From Aegilops tauschii subsp. strangulata (Eukaryota; Streptophyta; Magnoliopsida; Poales; Poaceae): a stretch of DNA of 64,000 bases. The first letter of the stretch is position 1; each line of letters opens with the position of its first letter. The notes beneath the pieces are model-generated. The model worked only from the letters and a program-made list of their open reading frames with translations. It had not been told where the DNA came from and did no database searches. The position numbers and the translations under genes are program-made. Positions 1-11,858 of this stretch are shown one piece after another. The stretch covers positions 568,394,880 to 568,458,879 of the forward strand of contig NC_053037.3 in assembly GCF_002575655.3 (NCBI RefSeq). Direction: 5' to 3'.

Positions 1-874
1 CAGAGACCTCTTTTTCGAGAAAAAAAAGCAGCAGTGCCCTGCGCGGCCGCACCCTGGCATCACCCGGTCATGTTCTGCTAGCACGCTTGTTGTTCCACTT
101 CCCCTCAACCACAGCAGAGAGAGAGAGAGCTACACGCGAGTCCATGATGAGCCACGAGAGTCGCGGCGGCTACCGAAGCTGAACAACTTCTCCACGTCCA
201 CGCGAGATGCTCCATCGTCAGGATCGGCAGCACCAACCGAGGCGACAGTGCACGTGACCCACTACGATAGGCGCACCTGACGTGCTCTTCACTGTCATGG
301 TGTGGTCACCATCGTCGGCACTCGCCGCGGAGGTGTATAACAAGTGTTCAACAAAATATATGTGTCAGTTTCAAAGAGTTAAGTTTAGGAGATCGATTAC
401 CAACCTCGCTTTTTTAGAGGAGCAAACAACCTCTAAAGGATACTTGGCTATTTGCTCCTCTAAATTATAAGGGATTGGTTAGGGATGCTCTTATAGGATT
501 TATGGATTGAGCAATGCAGGAAAGACATGGCACTCCTATCATCCTCACCTTTACAAATTGGAATCCAGAATCGTTTGTATCCACATGTACATTAATGTTG
601 CTGATGTATATATGTTTTCTGCTGGGAAAAGAATGAAGTTGGACCATTAAAATCGAGGAAAACTAGGGGTACAAGAATCCCAAAATCCTAGTAAATTACT
701 CATGTCTACAACTAGTCAATCTTCAGTTCCACTTTTTGTTTCAGAAAAGCAGTGAGAAATTTGTTATGCTGTCGCCGAGCCCAGTTGACTCAGGAGAGGA
801 AGAAGACCTAGGTTCAACTTCTGAAAAAGCAGAGGAACGAGGGAGGAAGTGATGGACCGATAGCTCACCGTATA
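1..874. other. Intergenic sequence, no gene seen
   Basis: No ORF here has a recognisable domain. There is a short GA microsatellite at about 114-130. Around 400-500 an AT-rich stretch with 'ggattggttagggatgctc' resembles a Tourist-type MITE terminus, but no matching opposite end was found. Confidence 0.5.
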
Positions 875-1100
875 GCTACTTCCAATGCATTGGTGCTTAC
901 ATGATGTGCTAAGCACATTAAAAAAATTAGGAACTAAAGCCTCCAATGCATAGGTGCTTAACTTGTTGGTGCTAAGCATCCTTCATTTAATGATTTTGCA
1001 ACTAAAGTTCTTCATAAATTGGTGGGATCCTTCCATTTAAGTGTTTTGTCTAGGTTCTCGCACTTGGCATTATTTCTTCCTGGGTCACCACATTCATTCT
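875..1100. mobile_element. Left half of a small inverted-repeat element
   Basis: Two diverged copies of a motif reading 'ccaatgcat-ggtgctta' lie near 889 and 932. Beyond the LTR element, 7768-7806 carries the complementary arrangement (agcacctatacaagg ... gcattggga). This suggests one small TIR element was split by the 1101-7712 retrotransposon. Superfamily unknown; the element's own target duplication was not identified. Confidence 0.35.
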
Positions 1101-2178
1101 TGATAACCCACAAGTATAGGGGATCAATTGTAGTATCTTTCGATAAGTAACAGTGTCGAACCCAACGAGGAGCTAAAGGTAGAACAAATATTCCCTCAAG
1201 TTCTATCGACCACCGATACAACTCTACGCACGCTTAACGTTCGCTTTATCTAGAACAAGTATGAAACTAGAAGTACTTTGTAGGTGTTGTAGGATAGGTT
1301 TGCAAGATAATAAAGAGCGCGTAAGTAAAAAGTAGGGGCTGTTTAGATAAAGACACAATAAAGTAAATATAACGAGTGTGGAAAAGTGGTGGTTGGAGTT
1401 GCGAAATTGTCCCTAAGCAATTGCCTACTTTACTAGACCGATAGCAAGTTTTATGGGAGAGTGGGCCGCTGTAGATAGAGGGGGGAAGGTGATGGAGATG
1501 TTGGTGAAGATGGCGGAAGTGTTGGTGAAGATCGCGGTGATGATGATGGTGGCCACGGCAGCGTTCCGGCGCCACCGGAAGTGAGGGGAGAGGGGCCCCC
1601 TTCTTCTTCTTCTTCCTTGACCTCCTCCCTAGATGGGAGAAGGGTTTACCCTCTGGTCCTTGGCCTCCATGGCATGGGAGGGCGAGAGCCCCTTCGAGAT
1701 TGGATCTGTCTCTCTGTCTCTCTCTGTTTCTGCGTCCTGATCTTCTGCCCTTTCACTGTTTCGTATATATATGGAGATCCGTAACTCTGATTGGATTGAA
1801 ACCTTCGCCCAGATTTTTCTCCGAAAATTAGCTTTCTTGCGGCAAAAGAATAGCAGCAACCGCCTTACGAGGGGCCCACGAGGGTCCGGGGCGCCCCCTG
1901 CCTCGTGGCCACCTCGGGCACCGTATCACGTTGATTCTTCTTCCCATATTCTCCAAATATTCCAAAAATATTCTCCGTCCGTTTTTATCACGTTTGGACT
2001 CCGTTTGATATGGGGTTTCTGCGAAACATAAAACATGCAACAGACATGAACTGGCACTGGGCACTGGATCAATATGTTAGTCCCAAAAAATAGTATAAAA
2101 AGTTGCCAAAAGTATATGAAAGTTGTAGAATATTGGCATGGAACAATAAAAAATTATAGATACGACGGAGACATATCA
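1101..2178 (-). repeat. 3' LTR of non-autonomous Gypsy element
   Basis: Direct repeat of 6610-7712. It contains on the minus strand a TATA-like 'tatatatacgaaac' promoter region near 1760-1775. Relative to the partner it lacks about 20 bp in the GC-rich tract near 1890. Confidence 0.9.
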
Positions 2179-2193
2179 GCATCCCCAAGCTTA
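2179..2193 (-). other. Polypurine tract
   Basis: On the minus strand this reads TAAGCTTGGGGATGC directly before the 3' LTR, the expected plus-strand priming site. An exact 15-bp copy occurs internally at 4275-4289. Confidence 0.6.
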
Positions 2194-5144
2194 ATTCCTG
2201 CTCGTCCTCGAGTAGGTAAATGATAAAAAAGATAAATTTTGATGTGGAATGCTACCTAGCATAATCTCGATCATGTAATCTCATCATGGCATGAATATTA
2301 AGACACGAGTGATTCAAGGCAATAGTCTATCATTTGACATAAAAAATAATAATACTTCAAGCCTACTAATAAACCAATCATGTCTTTTCAAAATAACATG
2401 GCCAAAGAAAGTTATCCCTACAAAATCATATAGTCTGGTTATGTTCCATCTTCACCACACAAAATATTCACATCATGCACAACCCCGATGACAAGCCGAG
2501 CAATTGGTTCATACTTTTTAACGCGCTTCAGCTTTTTCAACCCTCACGCAATACATGAGCGCAAGCCATGGATATAGCACTATGGGTGGAATAGAATATG
2601 ATGATGGAGGTTGTATGGAGAAGACAAAAAAGGAGAAAGTCTCACATCGACGCGGATAATCAACGGGCTATGGAGATTCCCATCAATTGATGTCAATGTG
2701 AGGAGTAGGGATTGCCATGCAACAGATGCACTAGAGCTATAAGTATATGAAGGCTCAAACTGGAAACTAAGTGGGTGTTCATCCAACTTGCTTGCTCATG
2801 AAGACCTCGGGCATTTGAGGAAGCCCATCATCGGAATATACAAGCCAAGTTCTATAATGAAAATTCCCACTAGTATATGAAAGTGATAACTCAAGAGACT
2901 CTCTATATGAAGAACATGGTGCTACTTTGAAGCACAAGTGTGGTAAAAGGATAGTAACATTGCCCCTTTTTTCTCTTTTTTTTGGTGGGCTTCTTTCGCC
3001 CCCTTTTTTTATTTAGGCTTCTTTGGCCTCTCTTTTTTTCTTGGGGCAATGCTCTAATAATGATGATCATCACACTTTTATTTACTTACAATTCGATACT
3101 AGAACAAAGATATGACTCTATATGAATGCCTCCGGCGTTGTACCGGGATGTGCAATGATCTAGCGTAGCAATGTCATCAAAAAACGGACAAGCCATGAAA
3201 ACATCATGCTAGCTATCTTACGATCATGCAAAGCAATATGACAATAAATGCTCAAGTCATGTATATGATGATGATGGAAGTTGCATAGCAATATATCTCG
3301 GAATGACTATGGAAATGCCATAATAGGTAGGTATGGTGGCTGTTTTGAGGAAGATATAAGGAGGTTTATGTGTGATAGAGCGTATCGTATCACGGGGTTT
3401 GGATGCACCGGCGAAGTTTGCACCAACTCTCGAGGTGAGAAAGGGCAATGCACGGTACCGAAGAGGCTAGCAATGATGGAAGGGTGAGAGTGCGTATAAT
3501 CCATGGACTCACATTAGTCATAAAGAACGCATATACTTATTGCAAAAGTTTATTAGCCCTCGAAGCAAAGTACTACTACGCATGCCCCTAGGGGGATAGA
3601 TTGGTAGGAAAAGACCATCGCTCGTCCCCGACCGCCACTCATAAGGAAAGCAATGAAATAACACCTCATGCTCCGACTTCGTTACATAACGGTTCACCAT
3701 ACATGCATGCTACGGGACTTGCAAACCCCAACACAAGTATTTCTCAATTTCACAATTACTCAACTAGCACGACTCTAATATCACCACCTTTATATCGCAA
3801 AACTATTGCAAGGAATCAAACATATCATATTCAGTGATCTACAAGTTTTATGTAGGATTTTATGACTAACCATGTGAATGACCAATTCCTGTCATCTCTC
3901 TAAATAGATATAAGTGAAGCAAGAGAGTTTAATTCTTTCTACAAAAGATATGACCACGCTCTAACAAATATAAGTGAAGCAAAAGAGCATTCTACAAATG
4001 GCGGTTTTCTATGTGAAGAGAAACAGGCAATCCAAACTTCAAATGATATAAGTGAAGCACATGAAGCATTCTATAAAGCCATACTCAAAAGATACAAGTG
4101 AAGTGCATAGAGCATTCTATAAATAAACCAAGGACTATCTCATACCAGCATGGTGCATAAAATAAAAGTGAAAACTAAATGCAAAAGACGCTCCAAGATT
4201 GCACATATCGCATGAACGAAACAAATCCGAAAACATACCGATACTTGTTGAAGAAAGAGGGGATGCCTTCTGGGGCATCCCCAAGCTTAGACGCTTGAGT
4301 CTCCTTGAATATTTACTTGGGGTGCCTTGGGAATCACCAAGCTTGAGATCTTTCCTCTCCTTCTTATCCTCATATCGAGACATCCTCGATCTTCGAACAC
4401 TTCATCCACACAAAACTTCAACAGAAAACTCGGTAAGATCCGTTAGTATAATAAAGCAAATCACTACTCTAAGTACTGTTGTAAACCAATTCATATTTTG
4501 TTTTTGCATTGTAGCTACTGTAATATAAATTTTCCATGGCTTAATCCACTGATAGAAATTGATAGTTTCATCAAAACAAGCAAACTATACATCAAAAACA
4601 GAATCTGTTTCTAAAACAGAACAGTCTGTAATAATATGAACATTTACCATACTTCTGGTACTCCAAAAATTCTACCAAAATTAGGAAAAATAAACAATTT
4701 GTATAGAAAGACAGTTCAAGAAGTTTCTGAACCATTTTACGTTCCAGTAAAAAATAAAAAATCGCGCACTACAGCCAAAGTTTCTGTCCTGCACCGTACA
4801 AACCAACAAGCATTGTAAACATCCTAAAGGCAAACCTTGGCACATTATTTTTATAATACAATGGAATTGTACAAGGGGATAATTATTTTTGTTGAAAAGT
4901 TTCTGTAATTAAGATTCACAAAGTTTCCATGGGCATGAACAAATTTCAAGGACGTCCCCCACTTTCACAATGCTCGTCTATCTCACTTTCACTTTTCTTT
5001 TTGAAAAGTTTTGGGTTCCCCTCTTTATTTTTTTGTTTTTAAACTATATAAAAGCACACAATAGAAATAAATGACTCTCTAAAACTTTCGGGTTGTCTCT
5101 CTGGCAGCGCTTTCTTTAAAGCCATTAAGCTAGGCATATAGTGC
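2194..5144 (-). other. Non-coding interior of the Gypsy element
   Basis: About 3 kb between the single ORF and the 3' LTR. All reading frames are short and show no domain. Visible are T-rich runs near 2966-3050, tandem-like 'atataagtgaagca' repeats near 3908-4100 and a second copy of the polypurine motif at 4275-4289. The loss of pol coding explains non-autonomy. Confidence 0.6.
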
Positions 5145-6485
5145 TCAAGTAGTGAATCCACCCGGATCCCAAGGTATATCAAAGCCAATTTTAATTAGCA
5201 ATGATTTGTAATTTAGTAGTGAGCACAAAGTAACATAAATCATGCAACAACGAAGTCTAACTCTCTTCCTATGCATCGGCGTGTCATAAAAGAACAATTC
5301 ATGCACACATAGTAAAGGCCAATGCATAGTATAAACAGTTTCTTGCAATTTTATCGTGTGGGAAACATAGAGAGGTGGAGATATAGTTCCTCTCTCATAA
5401 TAATTGCAAGTAGGAGCAGCAAGCACATGCATATTATATCTATCAAAATCATCATGTGCAACGGTAAAAGGCAACCCATCAATATAATCCTTAATAAGAG
5501 CAAACTTCTCCGATATAGTGTAGTTTGGAGAATTCAAAAAGATAATAGGACTATCATGTGTGGGTGCAATAGCAACAATTTCATGTTTAACATAAGGAAC
5601 TATAGCAAGTTCATCTCCATAAGCATAATTCATATTGGCATCTTGGCCACAAGCATAGCAAGCATCATCAAAAAGGGATATTTCAAGAGAATCAACGGGA
5701 TCATAACAATCATCATAGCAATCATCCTTCGGTAAGCACGAAGGGAAATTAAACAATGTATGAGTTGAAGAGTTACTCTCATTAGAAGGTGGGCACGGGT
5801 AGCTAATCCGCTCTTCCTCCTTTTGTTCTTCACTCTCCTCATCATCTTTTTCATCCAATGAGCTCACAGTTTCATCAATTTCTTCTTCCATAGACTCCTG
5901 CAAAATATTAGTCTCTTCTTGGACAGCAGAGGAGTCCTCAATATATGGTTTAACATAGGCATTAGAAGCATAATTCTCATAACAATATTCAAGTATGGCA
6001 AAATTTTCAGACTTGTAAAGAGTAGCATCATACTTTTCAATCAAAGAAGCAATTTCATAAGCACCCTTAAAAGCAACAAATTCTTCAATTTGTTGAACAT
6101 CATAGTAATTATAAACACCCTTAGCATAAGAAGATAAGATTCCATTATCACTAAACAAACATTGGTAGGGAAGGTGTTTCTTAGGGTCTTCATAACAACA
6201 AGTAATATCATATATTTCGCATAAATTCCAAGCATAGCATTGCAAATGATGAATTTGATCCAGTAAACGTTTCCCTTTTTCAGATATGCGGTGTCGCACA
6301 TAACAAGCATGCTCATCTAAAGATTCGCCCTCAACTAAGCTAGTTGGGGTTTCAGCACGAGCACATAGGGATCGAAGATGATCCAAGTAAAAAGCTTTAG
6401 GAGTGTGATAGATTTTGAGTGGTTCTTCAACCATTGGTTCAGTAGGTACAACTAATTTTTTTGGTATTTTGCGTTTCCTACCCAT
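5145..6485 (-). CDS. Unknown ORF of non-autonomous Gypsy element
   Basis: A 447-residue ORF starting at the ATG at 6485 (MGRKRKIPKK). The upstream in-frame ATG at 6551 would add a hydrophobic leader that lies in the element's leader next to the primer site, so I prefer the internal start. The N-terminus is basic (GRKRKIPKK, possible nuclear signal). The middle, around residues 210-245, is very acidic (EEEIDETVSS, DEKDDEESEEQ). The rest is rich in Tyr, Cys and Asp, with a DDCYDDCYD motif. No zinc knuckle, protease or polymerase motif is seen. ORFs of this kind recur in Triticeae non-autonomous Gypsy elements, to my recollection. It is intact despite LTR divergence of about 4 percent, which hints at recent constraint or chance. 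Function unknown; a divergent gag-like role is only a guess. Confidence 0.6.
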   Translation of the reverse strand: MGRKRKIPKKLVVPTEPMVEEPLKIYHTPKAFYLDHLRSLCARAETPTSLVEGESLDEHACYVRHRISEKGKRLLDQIHHLQCYAWNLCEIYDITCCYEDPKKHLPYQCLFSDNGILSSYAKGVYNYYDVQQIEEFVAFKGAYEIASLIEKYDATLYKSENFAILEYCYENYASNAYVKPYIEDSSAVQEETNILQESMEEEIDETVSSLDEKDDEESEEQKEEERISYPCPPSNESNSSTHTLFNFPSCLPKDDCYDDCYDPVDSLEISLFDDACYACGQDANMNYAYGDELAIVPYVKHEIVAIAPTHDSPIIFLNSPNYTISEKFALIKDYIDGLPFTVAHDDFDRYNMHVLAAPTCNYYERGTISPPLYVSHTIKLQETVYTMHWPLLCVHELFFYDTPMHRKRVRLRCCMIYVTLCSLLNYKSLLIKIGFDIPWDPGGFTT

Positions 6486-6580
6486 AACTAAAGATAGAAA
6501 ACAACTAAGAACAGAAAACAAAATATACTTAGTGATAAAGCAAACAAGCACACACGAGAATATTCACCCCACGCTATGAC

Positions 6581-6599
6581 TCCCCGGCAACGGCGGTAG
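6581..6599 (-). other. Primer-binding site, tRNA-Asp type
   Basis: The minus strand reads ...CCGCCGTTGCCGGGGA just inside the 5' LTR. It matches the tRNA-Asp complement used by Athila-type elements (TGGCGCCGTTGCCGGGGA) except for the first bases (TAC in place of TGG). Confidence 0.6.
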
Positions 6600-6609
6600 A
6601 AAAAGGTCT

Positions 6610-7712
6610 TGATAACCCACAAGTATAGGGGATCAATTGTAGCCTCTTTCGATAAGTAAGAGTGTCGAACCCAACGAGGAGCTAAAGGTAGAACAAATAT
6701 TCCCTCAAGTTCTATCGACCACCGATACAACTCTACGCACGCTTACCGTTCGCTTTACCTAGAACAAGTATGAAACTAGAAGCACTTTGTAGGTGTTGTA
6801 GGATAGGTCTGCAAGATAATAAAGAGTGCGTAAGTAAAAAGGTAGGGGCTGTTTAGATAAAGACACAATAAAGTAAATATAGCGAGTGTGGAAAAGTGGT
6901 GGTAGGAGTTGCGAAATTGTCCCTAAGCAATTGACTACTTTATTAGACCGATAGCAAGTTTTATGTGGGAGAGTGGACCGCTGTAGATAGAGGGGGGAAG
7001 GTGATGGAGATGTTGGTGAAGATGGCGGAAGTGTTGGTGAAGATCGCGGTGATGATGATGGTGGCCACGGCAGTGTTCCGGTGCCACCGGAAGTGAGGGG
7101 GAGAGGGGCCCCCTTCTTCTTCTTCTTCCTTGACCTCCTCCCTAGATGGGAGAAGGGTTTACCCTCTGGTCCTTGGCCTCCATGGCATGGGAGGGCGAGA
7201 GCCCCTCCGAGATTGGATCTGTCTCTCTGTCTCTCTCTGTTTCTGCGTTCTCGTCTTCTGCCCTTTCACCGTTTCGTATATATATGGAGATCCGTAACTC
7301 CGATTGGATTGAAACCTTCGCCCGGATTTTTCTCCGAAAATTAGCTTTCTTGCGGCAAAAGAATAGCAGCAACCGCCTTACGAGGCGCCCACGAGGGTCA
7401 GGGGCGCGCCCAGGGGGGCAGGCGTGCCCCCTTGCCTCGTGGCCACCTCGGGCACCGTCTCGCGTTGATTCTTCTTCCCATATTCTCCAAATATTCCAAA
7501 AATATTCTCCGTCCATTTTTAACCCATTTGGACTCCGTTTGATATGGGGTTTCTGCGAAACATAAAACATGCAACAAATAGGAACTGGCACTAGGCACCG
7601 GATCAATATGTTAGTCCCAAAAAATAGTATAAAAAGTTGCCAAAAGTATATGAAAGTTGTAGAATATTGGCATGGAACAATCAAAAATTATAGATACGAC
7701 GGAGACGTATCA
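6610..7712 (-). repeat. 5' LTR of non-autonomous Gypsy element
   Basis: Direct repeat of 1101-2178, starting 'gacgtatca' inverted and ending TGATAACCC. It directly abuts the primer-binding site at 6581-6599, so it is the 5' LTR of the minus-strand element. Confidence 0.9.
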
Positions 7713-7806
7713 CTCATCTCTCTCCTCTTAATTACCTTGCCACATCAGACTTTTTGTCTACATGACAGCCTTAGCACCTATACAAGGTGGAGCATTGGGA
7801 GGGCCT
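7713..7806. mobile_element. Right half of a small inverted-repeat element
   Basis: Contains 'agcacctatacaagg' and 'gcattggga', inverted relative to the motifs at 889-950. Together with 875-1100 it probably formed one element before the Gypsy insertion. Confidence 0.35.
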
Positions 7807-8042
7807 GACTACTTGCACATTGGTCAACCCTCACTCCCACATCTTTGGTAGTCTCAAGGTGACAGTACAGTAGTACACACAAGACGAGACAATGGACCAC
7901 CCAGCCTTAAGTCAACCGCGGTAGAGAGTAGAGTCGACCGCGGTAGGCTCCTTCAGAGGCCAAATTCACTGTTTTGACTCTTTGCACGTATTTTAGCCGC
8001 ATCTGACCCCTCTTCGAAAAATAAATCGGATCTGACCCTTTT

Positions 8043-8217
8043 CCTACCGCCACCCGAGCTGGCGGTAGGCTCAAACGTCCTACCGCCACAGGCGCTGGCG
8101 GTAGGGACCGGGTCAACGTCGACGGTGCCGTCTACCTGCTGATGTGGATAAGTGGCTACCGCAACAGATGGTGGCAGTAGGGTTAGGCAGCCTACCGCCG
8201 GAGGCAGTGGCGGTAGG
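8043..8217. repeat. Left array of 27-bp palindromes
   Basis: Four 27-bp units at 8043, 8079, 8155 and 8191. Each is CCTACCGCCA, a 7-bp loop, then TGGCGGTAGG; the third is degenerate. Units come in pairs whose starts are exactly 36 bp apart; the pairs start 112 bp apart. The same units form the right array at 12768. Related smaller palindromes (ACCGCGGT) lie at about 7918-7947. A role as transposase binding sites is inference. Confidence 0.85.
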
Positions 8218-8395
8218 GTGCTGAATGCACAAAACCAATGGCTGAGGGGTTTGGCGGGCCCCACAAGCCACCCATTCGCCCCCAAATCCTTTCTTCCCCG
8301 AGCTCAGCCCCTCTCCCCCATCCTAGGGCTCCATCAAATTCATCTCCATTGCTTGAGTTTTCTCCGGTGGATTGAGGCCATTTTCATCACTCAAG

Positions 8396-8813
8396 GTACC
8401 TCACCCACTCTCTTCTTTTTGGTTGGTTGGAATCAACTTATTTGATGGCATTGATTCCTTTTATGCAAACCCTAGTTGTGCTTCTTTTTGTGTGAAATCA
8501 ATGGATTTGATGGATGGTAGATCTAGATATAGGGTTGTATATGTGTGATTGACCATGTGTAGTGTGCTAACTTTGTTGTTTGTAGCTAGATCTATGGTTA
8601 TTGTTTTGGTTATTTCTAGGGTTAGGGTTAGTGTTAAGCAAAGTCATTATTTAGTTTTTAGGGTTAAGCCATGATATTTTGTTCTTTAGTTGTTATTGTT
8701 TTGTTGCTTAAATGTATTGCATAGAACTTTTATCGCTCCATGGCATGCATAATGGATATTGTCTCATATTATGTTGCCGCCTATCGTTGACATTTTCTAA
8801 AAAAAATATTTAG
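8396..8813 (+). other. Probable 5'-UTR intron of the transposase gene
   Basis: Donor CAAG|GTACC at 8395/8396 and acceptor ATATTTAG at 8813, directly followed by the ATG at 8814. The stretch is T-rich, as in grass introns. A leader intron ending at the start codon fits the lack of any upstream coding sequence. Confidence 0.5.
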
Positions 8814-11753
8814 ATGGGTAGTCTCGTGAATCTTCATTATTTGGGTAAGGAGACATTTATGAATGGCAATGACGATGAAGGGGAAGAACACATGGTATTT
8901 GAGTATAGCCCAACCTATGAGGATGTAGTTGTGAAAGTTAGAAGTGTGTTACATTGGATGGACCCAAATGATGAGGTTAAACTTATTGGAAGGTATGATG
9001 TTGGAGTGAGGGTGAAGTCTTGGTTGAAGAGTATGCCTATCACCTCGGAATTGCATTGGAAGGTGTACAAGGGTAAAGTAGAGCAATCACAAGACAACTC
9101 ACTTGAATTATTTGCCACCAAGGTTGATGCTTCTCTGCTACAAATTGACTTGAACCGGCATGCATCCTCCCCAATACATGATGCTAGGGTCGAGGTGTAT
9201 GTCCCCAATTCTTATAGCCAACCACCAAGTAGTCAATCAAATGAAGCGGAGATGAATGATAGAGCCATATTGATTCAAGACCCGAAGATTCATGACGATA
9301 TTGCTCATGATGACGATGATGCTTATGCGGAAGAAGAAGAGATTCATTACAGTCCAATAGGTAACTTGGATGTCATTGTCCATCAACAAGACATGGATCG
9401 TAGCCTCCCTTATAACCGTATGTGTGGTTATGGCTCGGATGACGAGGGTCCTGAGGAAGAATTGGACGAGGATGGATTCACAGTGCAAGAAAATCAATTC
9501 TTCAAGGAGGTGCACGGCAAGGAAAGAGGACCCCCATTGTTTTGTGATCTTAGCCTTGCTGACCATGCCATTGTTGATGGTGGCATGAGACAAGGGTTGG
9601 TTGAACCAACACTATGCCCGAGAGTCGGCGATCCAAGGCCGAAGGATGAGGACGAGAATTCTCATTTGAAAAAAGGCATCAAGTTTGGGTGCTTCCAAGA
9701 GTTTAAGATGTGGTTGAGTGACTATGCCATTCGAAACCATAGGCCATTTGTTGTTGGTCATTCGAACCAAGAGGTGCGGTACACCGTGAAGTGTGACAAA
9801 GAAGGTTGTAAATGGAAGGTTCATGGAAGAAAAATTCATGAAATGGGGCAATGGGAGTTGAAAAGTTGTGTAGCTACTCACGAGTGCATACCGCCAAACA
9901 AAGCTGACCGAAGCAAGGGCCACCGTCAACTCACGTCAGAGTTTCTCGGCTACAAATTATTGAATGAGATATCCCATGACCCAACCGTGAAGGTGAAGTT
10001 TCTGATGAGTATTGTTGAAAAAATGTACGGATACAAGGTCAATTATGGGAAGGTATGGAAGACCAAGGCAAATGCTATTAGGATGTTGCATGGTGATTAT
10101 GCGGCCGCATACAATATTCTTCCGAGGATGTTGGGAGCCATTGCACATAAGAACCCAGGCATGTGGCATGGGGTTGACGACATTGATGGAGTGTTTCATC
10201 GTGCCTTCTGGAGTTTTGGGCAATGCATCGAGGCATTTAAGAATTGTCGTCCAGTGTTGTCTATAGATGGCACTTTCTTGACCGGCAAATACAAGGGCAC
10301 ACTAATGGTGGCAATGGCTCATTCGTCCAATGATAATGTGTTGCCGGTGGCCTTTGCTTTAGTTCCTTCCGAGCATGACGACAATTGGGATTGGTTCATC
10401 GGGCATGTGAGGACCAAGGTGATTGGGAGGAGGCAGGTATGCATCATATCGGACCGGCACCATGGCATTCTCAAGGCCATAGAAGTTGTCATTCCTGGGC
10501 TTCCAAAGCTTTGTCACCGATGGTGCATGAGGCATTTCGTGGCGAACTTTTACCGGGCATGCAAGAGCAAGGAGTTTTGCAAAGACCTTGCCCATGTTTG
10601 TGTGGCATTCACCATCGATGCATTCAAAATCCGGTATGATAAACTCTTCAAGGCTTTGGCAAAGAACAAAGGGGGAAGAGCATTCTTGGAAAGGAATAAT
10701 GGGGAGAAGCATAAGTGATCACGCGCTTATGATGAAGGAGGTTGGAGATACGGTGACATGACGAGCAACATGGTTGAATGCTTCAACAATGTGCTTAAGG
10801 GCGTCCGTTCTTTGCCGGTGACTACAATACTAAAATACACCTTCTTCAAGCTGAACGAGTATTTTCTTAGGCATTCCGAAACCACCGCCAAATGGATAGG
10901 TGAGAAAAAAGAGTATCCCGACAAGGTTGATGATTGGTTGAGGTTTCAAGCAGGGAAGTCCTCGCATCAACAAATCATTAGATTCAACGACAAAGAAATG
11001 ATCTACCAAGTGGACGAGCCAGGTGACACAACACGAGACAGTGTGGCTTACGGCGGTGTTGCGTATAAGGTGGACCTCAAGAACTGGTGGTGTCAGTGTG
11101 AGAGGCCTCATAAGTACCACTGGTCGTGCTCGCATTTGATGACGGCGGCCAAGGCGAGAAACTTGCATGTTTCTGATGGGAGGACCGTGCGGTTGCAGGA
11201 GTTCACATTGGAAGCCACGAGGTTGACATGGGCGCCTCGATTTCATCCTTTCCTTGACCAGTCACAGTGGCCTGAGTATGATGGCCCACATATCGTGCCT
11301 GACCCTGAACTCATGGTGCCTACAAAGGGAAGAAGAAGAAAGAAGAGGTTTAGGAGTGACATGGATGATCTAGCTGGATACACCAGAATGAAACATTTTG
11401 GTAGCGGTCATTTCATGGAGCCACCGGACATCAACAACTGTGGACACTGTGACGATCTGGGACACAATGTTAGGACATGCACCAAAAAACCAAGGACCGA
11501 TGCCAACACGAGCTCTAGCCAAACAGGTGTTCATAGAGGAGGTTCCGGTGGCACACGAGGAGGTAGGACTGGTGGCCGTGGAGGAAGGACTAGTCTTAGG
11601 GGTAGTGCACGAGGAGGGACTACTATTGGTGGGAGTGGAGGACGGGCGAGTCTTAGAGGCGTCGGTGGAGGTGGTCATGCTTCCAGTCTTACTAGGACGA
11701 GGAGGATCGATATAGGAAGGCCTATTGACGTTTTGCTTAATCCAGATGGTTGA
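8814..11753 (+). pseudogene. MULE (MuDR-type) transposase with one nonsense codon
   Basis: Transposase of the Mutator superfamily, 979 codons if read through. An acidic N-terminal part (to about residue 270) is followed by the MuDR DNA-binding domain (about 285-375, with the CDKEGCKW cysteines). Next is the DDE core: D485 in SIDGTFLTGKYKG, D547 in ISDRHHG and probably E655 in NMVECFN. After that come a SWIM finger (CQC...CSH near 765), a zinc knuckle (CGHCDDLGHNVRTC near 880) and a Gly/Arg-rich tail of RGG type. A TGA at 10716-10718 interrupts an otherwise open frame; the family usually has Trp here, so TGG to TGA is likely. Translation to the stop gives 634 residues lacking the third catalytic residue, SWIM finger and knuckle. 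The ATG follows a good 3' splice site. The same frame continues to TGA at 11751, so damage is minimal and recent. Confidence 0.9.
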
Positions 11754-11858
11754 AATAATATGAATGGTACTTGTTGTTTTTTGTAATCACTCTTATTTCA
11801 TTTCCTCTATTCATTATGTTGATATCTTTCACTAACAACCACTCTTATTTTGGTAGGC

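Larger units (their letters stand above)
1101..7712 (-). mobile_element. Complete non-autonomous Gypsy LTR retrotransposon
   Basis: Two direct LTRs (1101-2178 and 6610-7712) bound 4.4 kb of internal sequence on the minus strand. The 5' LTR is the right one, followed by a tRNA-Asp type primer site; a polypurine tract precedes the left LTR. LTRs begin TGATA(C/T)GTCTCC and end GGGTTATCA, as in Triticeae Athila-lineage elements. The interior has no gag, protease, reverse transcriptase or integrase, only one long ORF of unknown function (6485-5145). By eye the LTRs differ at roughly 40 sites plus a small indel (about 96 percent identity), so this is an older insertion. No clean 5-bp target duplication is visible (attct left, ctcat right). 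Confidence 0.85.

Noticed and set aside
400..500. Tourist-like MITE
   Set aside because: Only one terminus-like motif (near 473-494) was seen, with no inverted partner or TAA/TTA duplication.
7142..7684. 180-codon open frame on the minus strand
   Set aside because: Entirely within a Gypsy LTR; broken in the partner LTR at 1101-2178.
1096..7717. 5-bp target duplication for the 1101-7712 element
   Set aside because: Flanks read attct and ctcat; they do not match, so no duplication is claimed.
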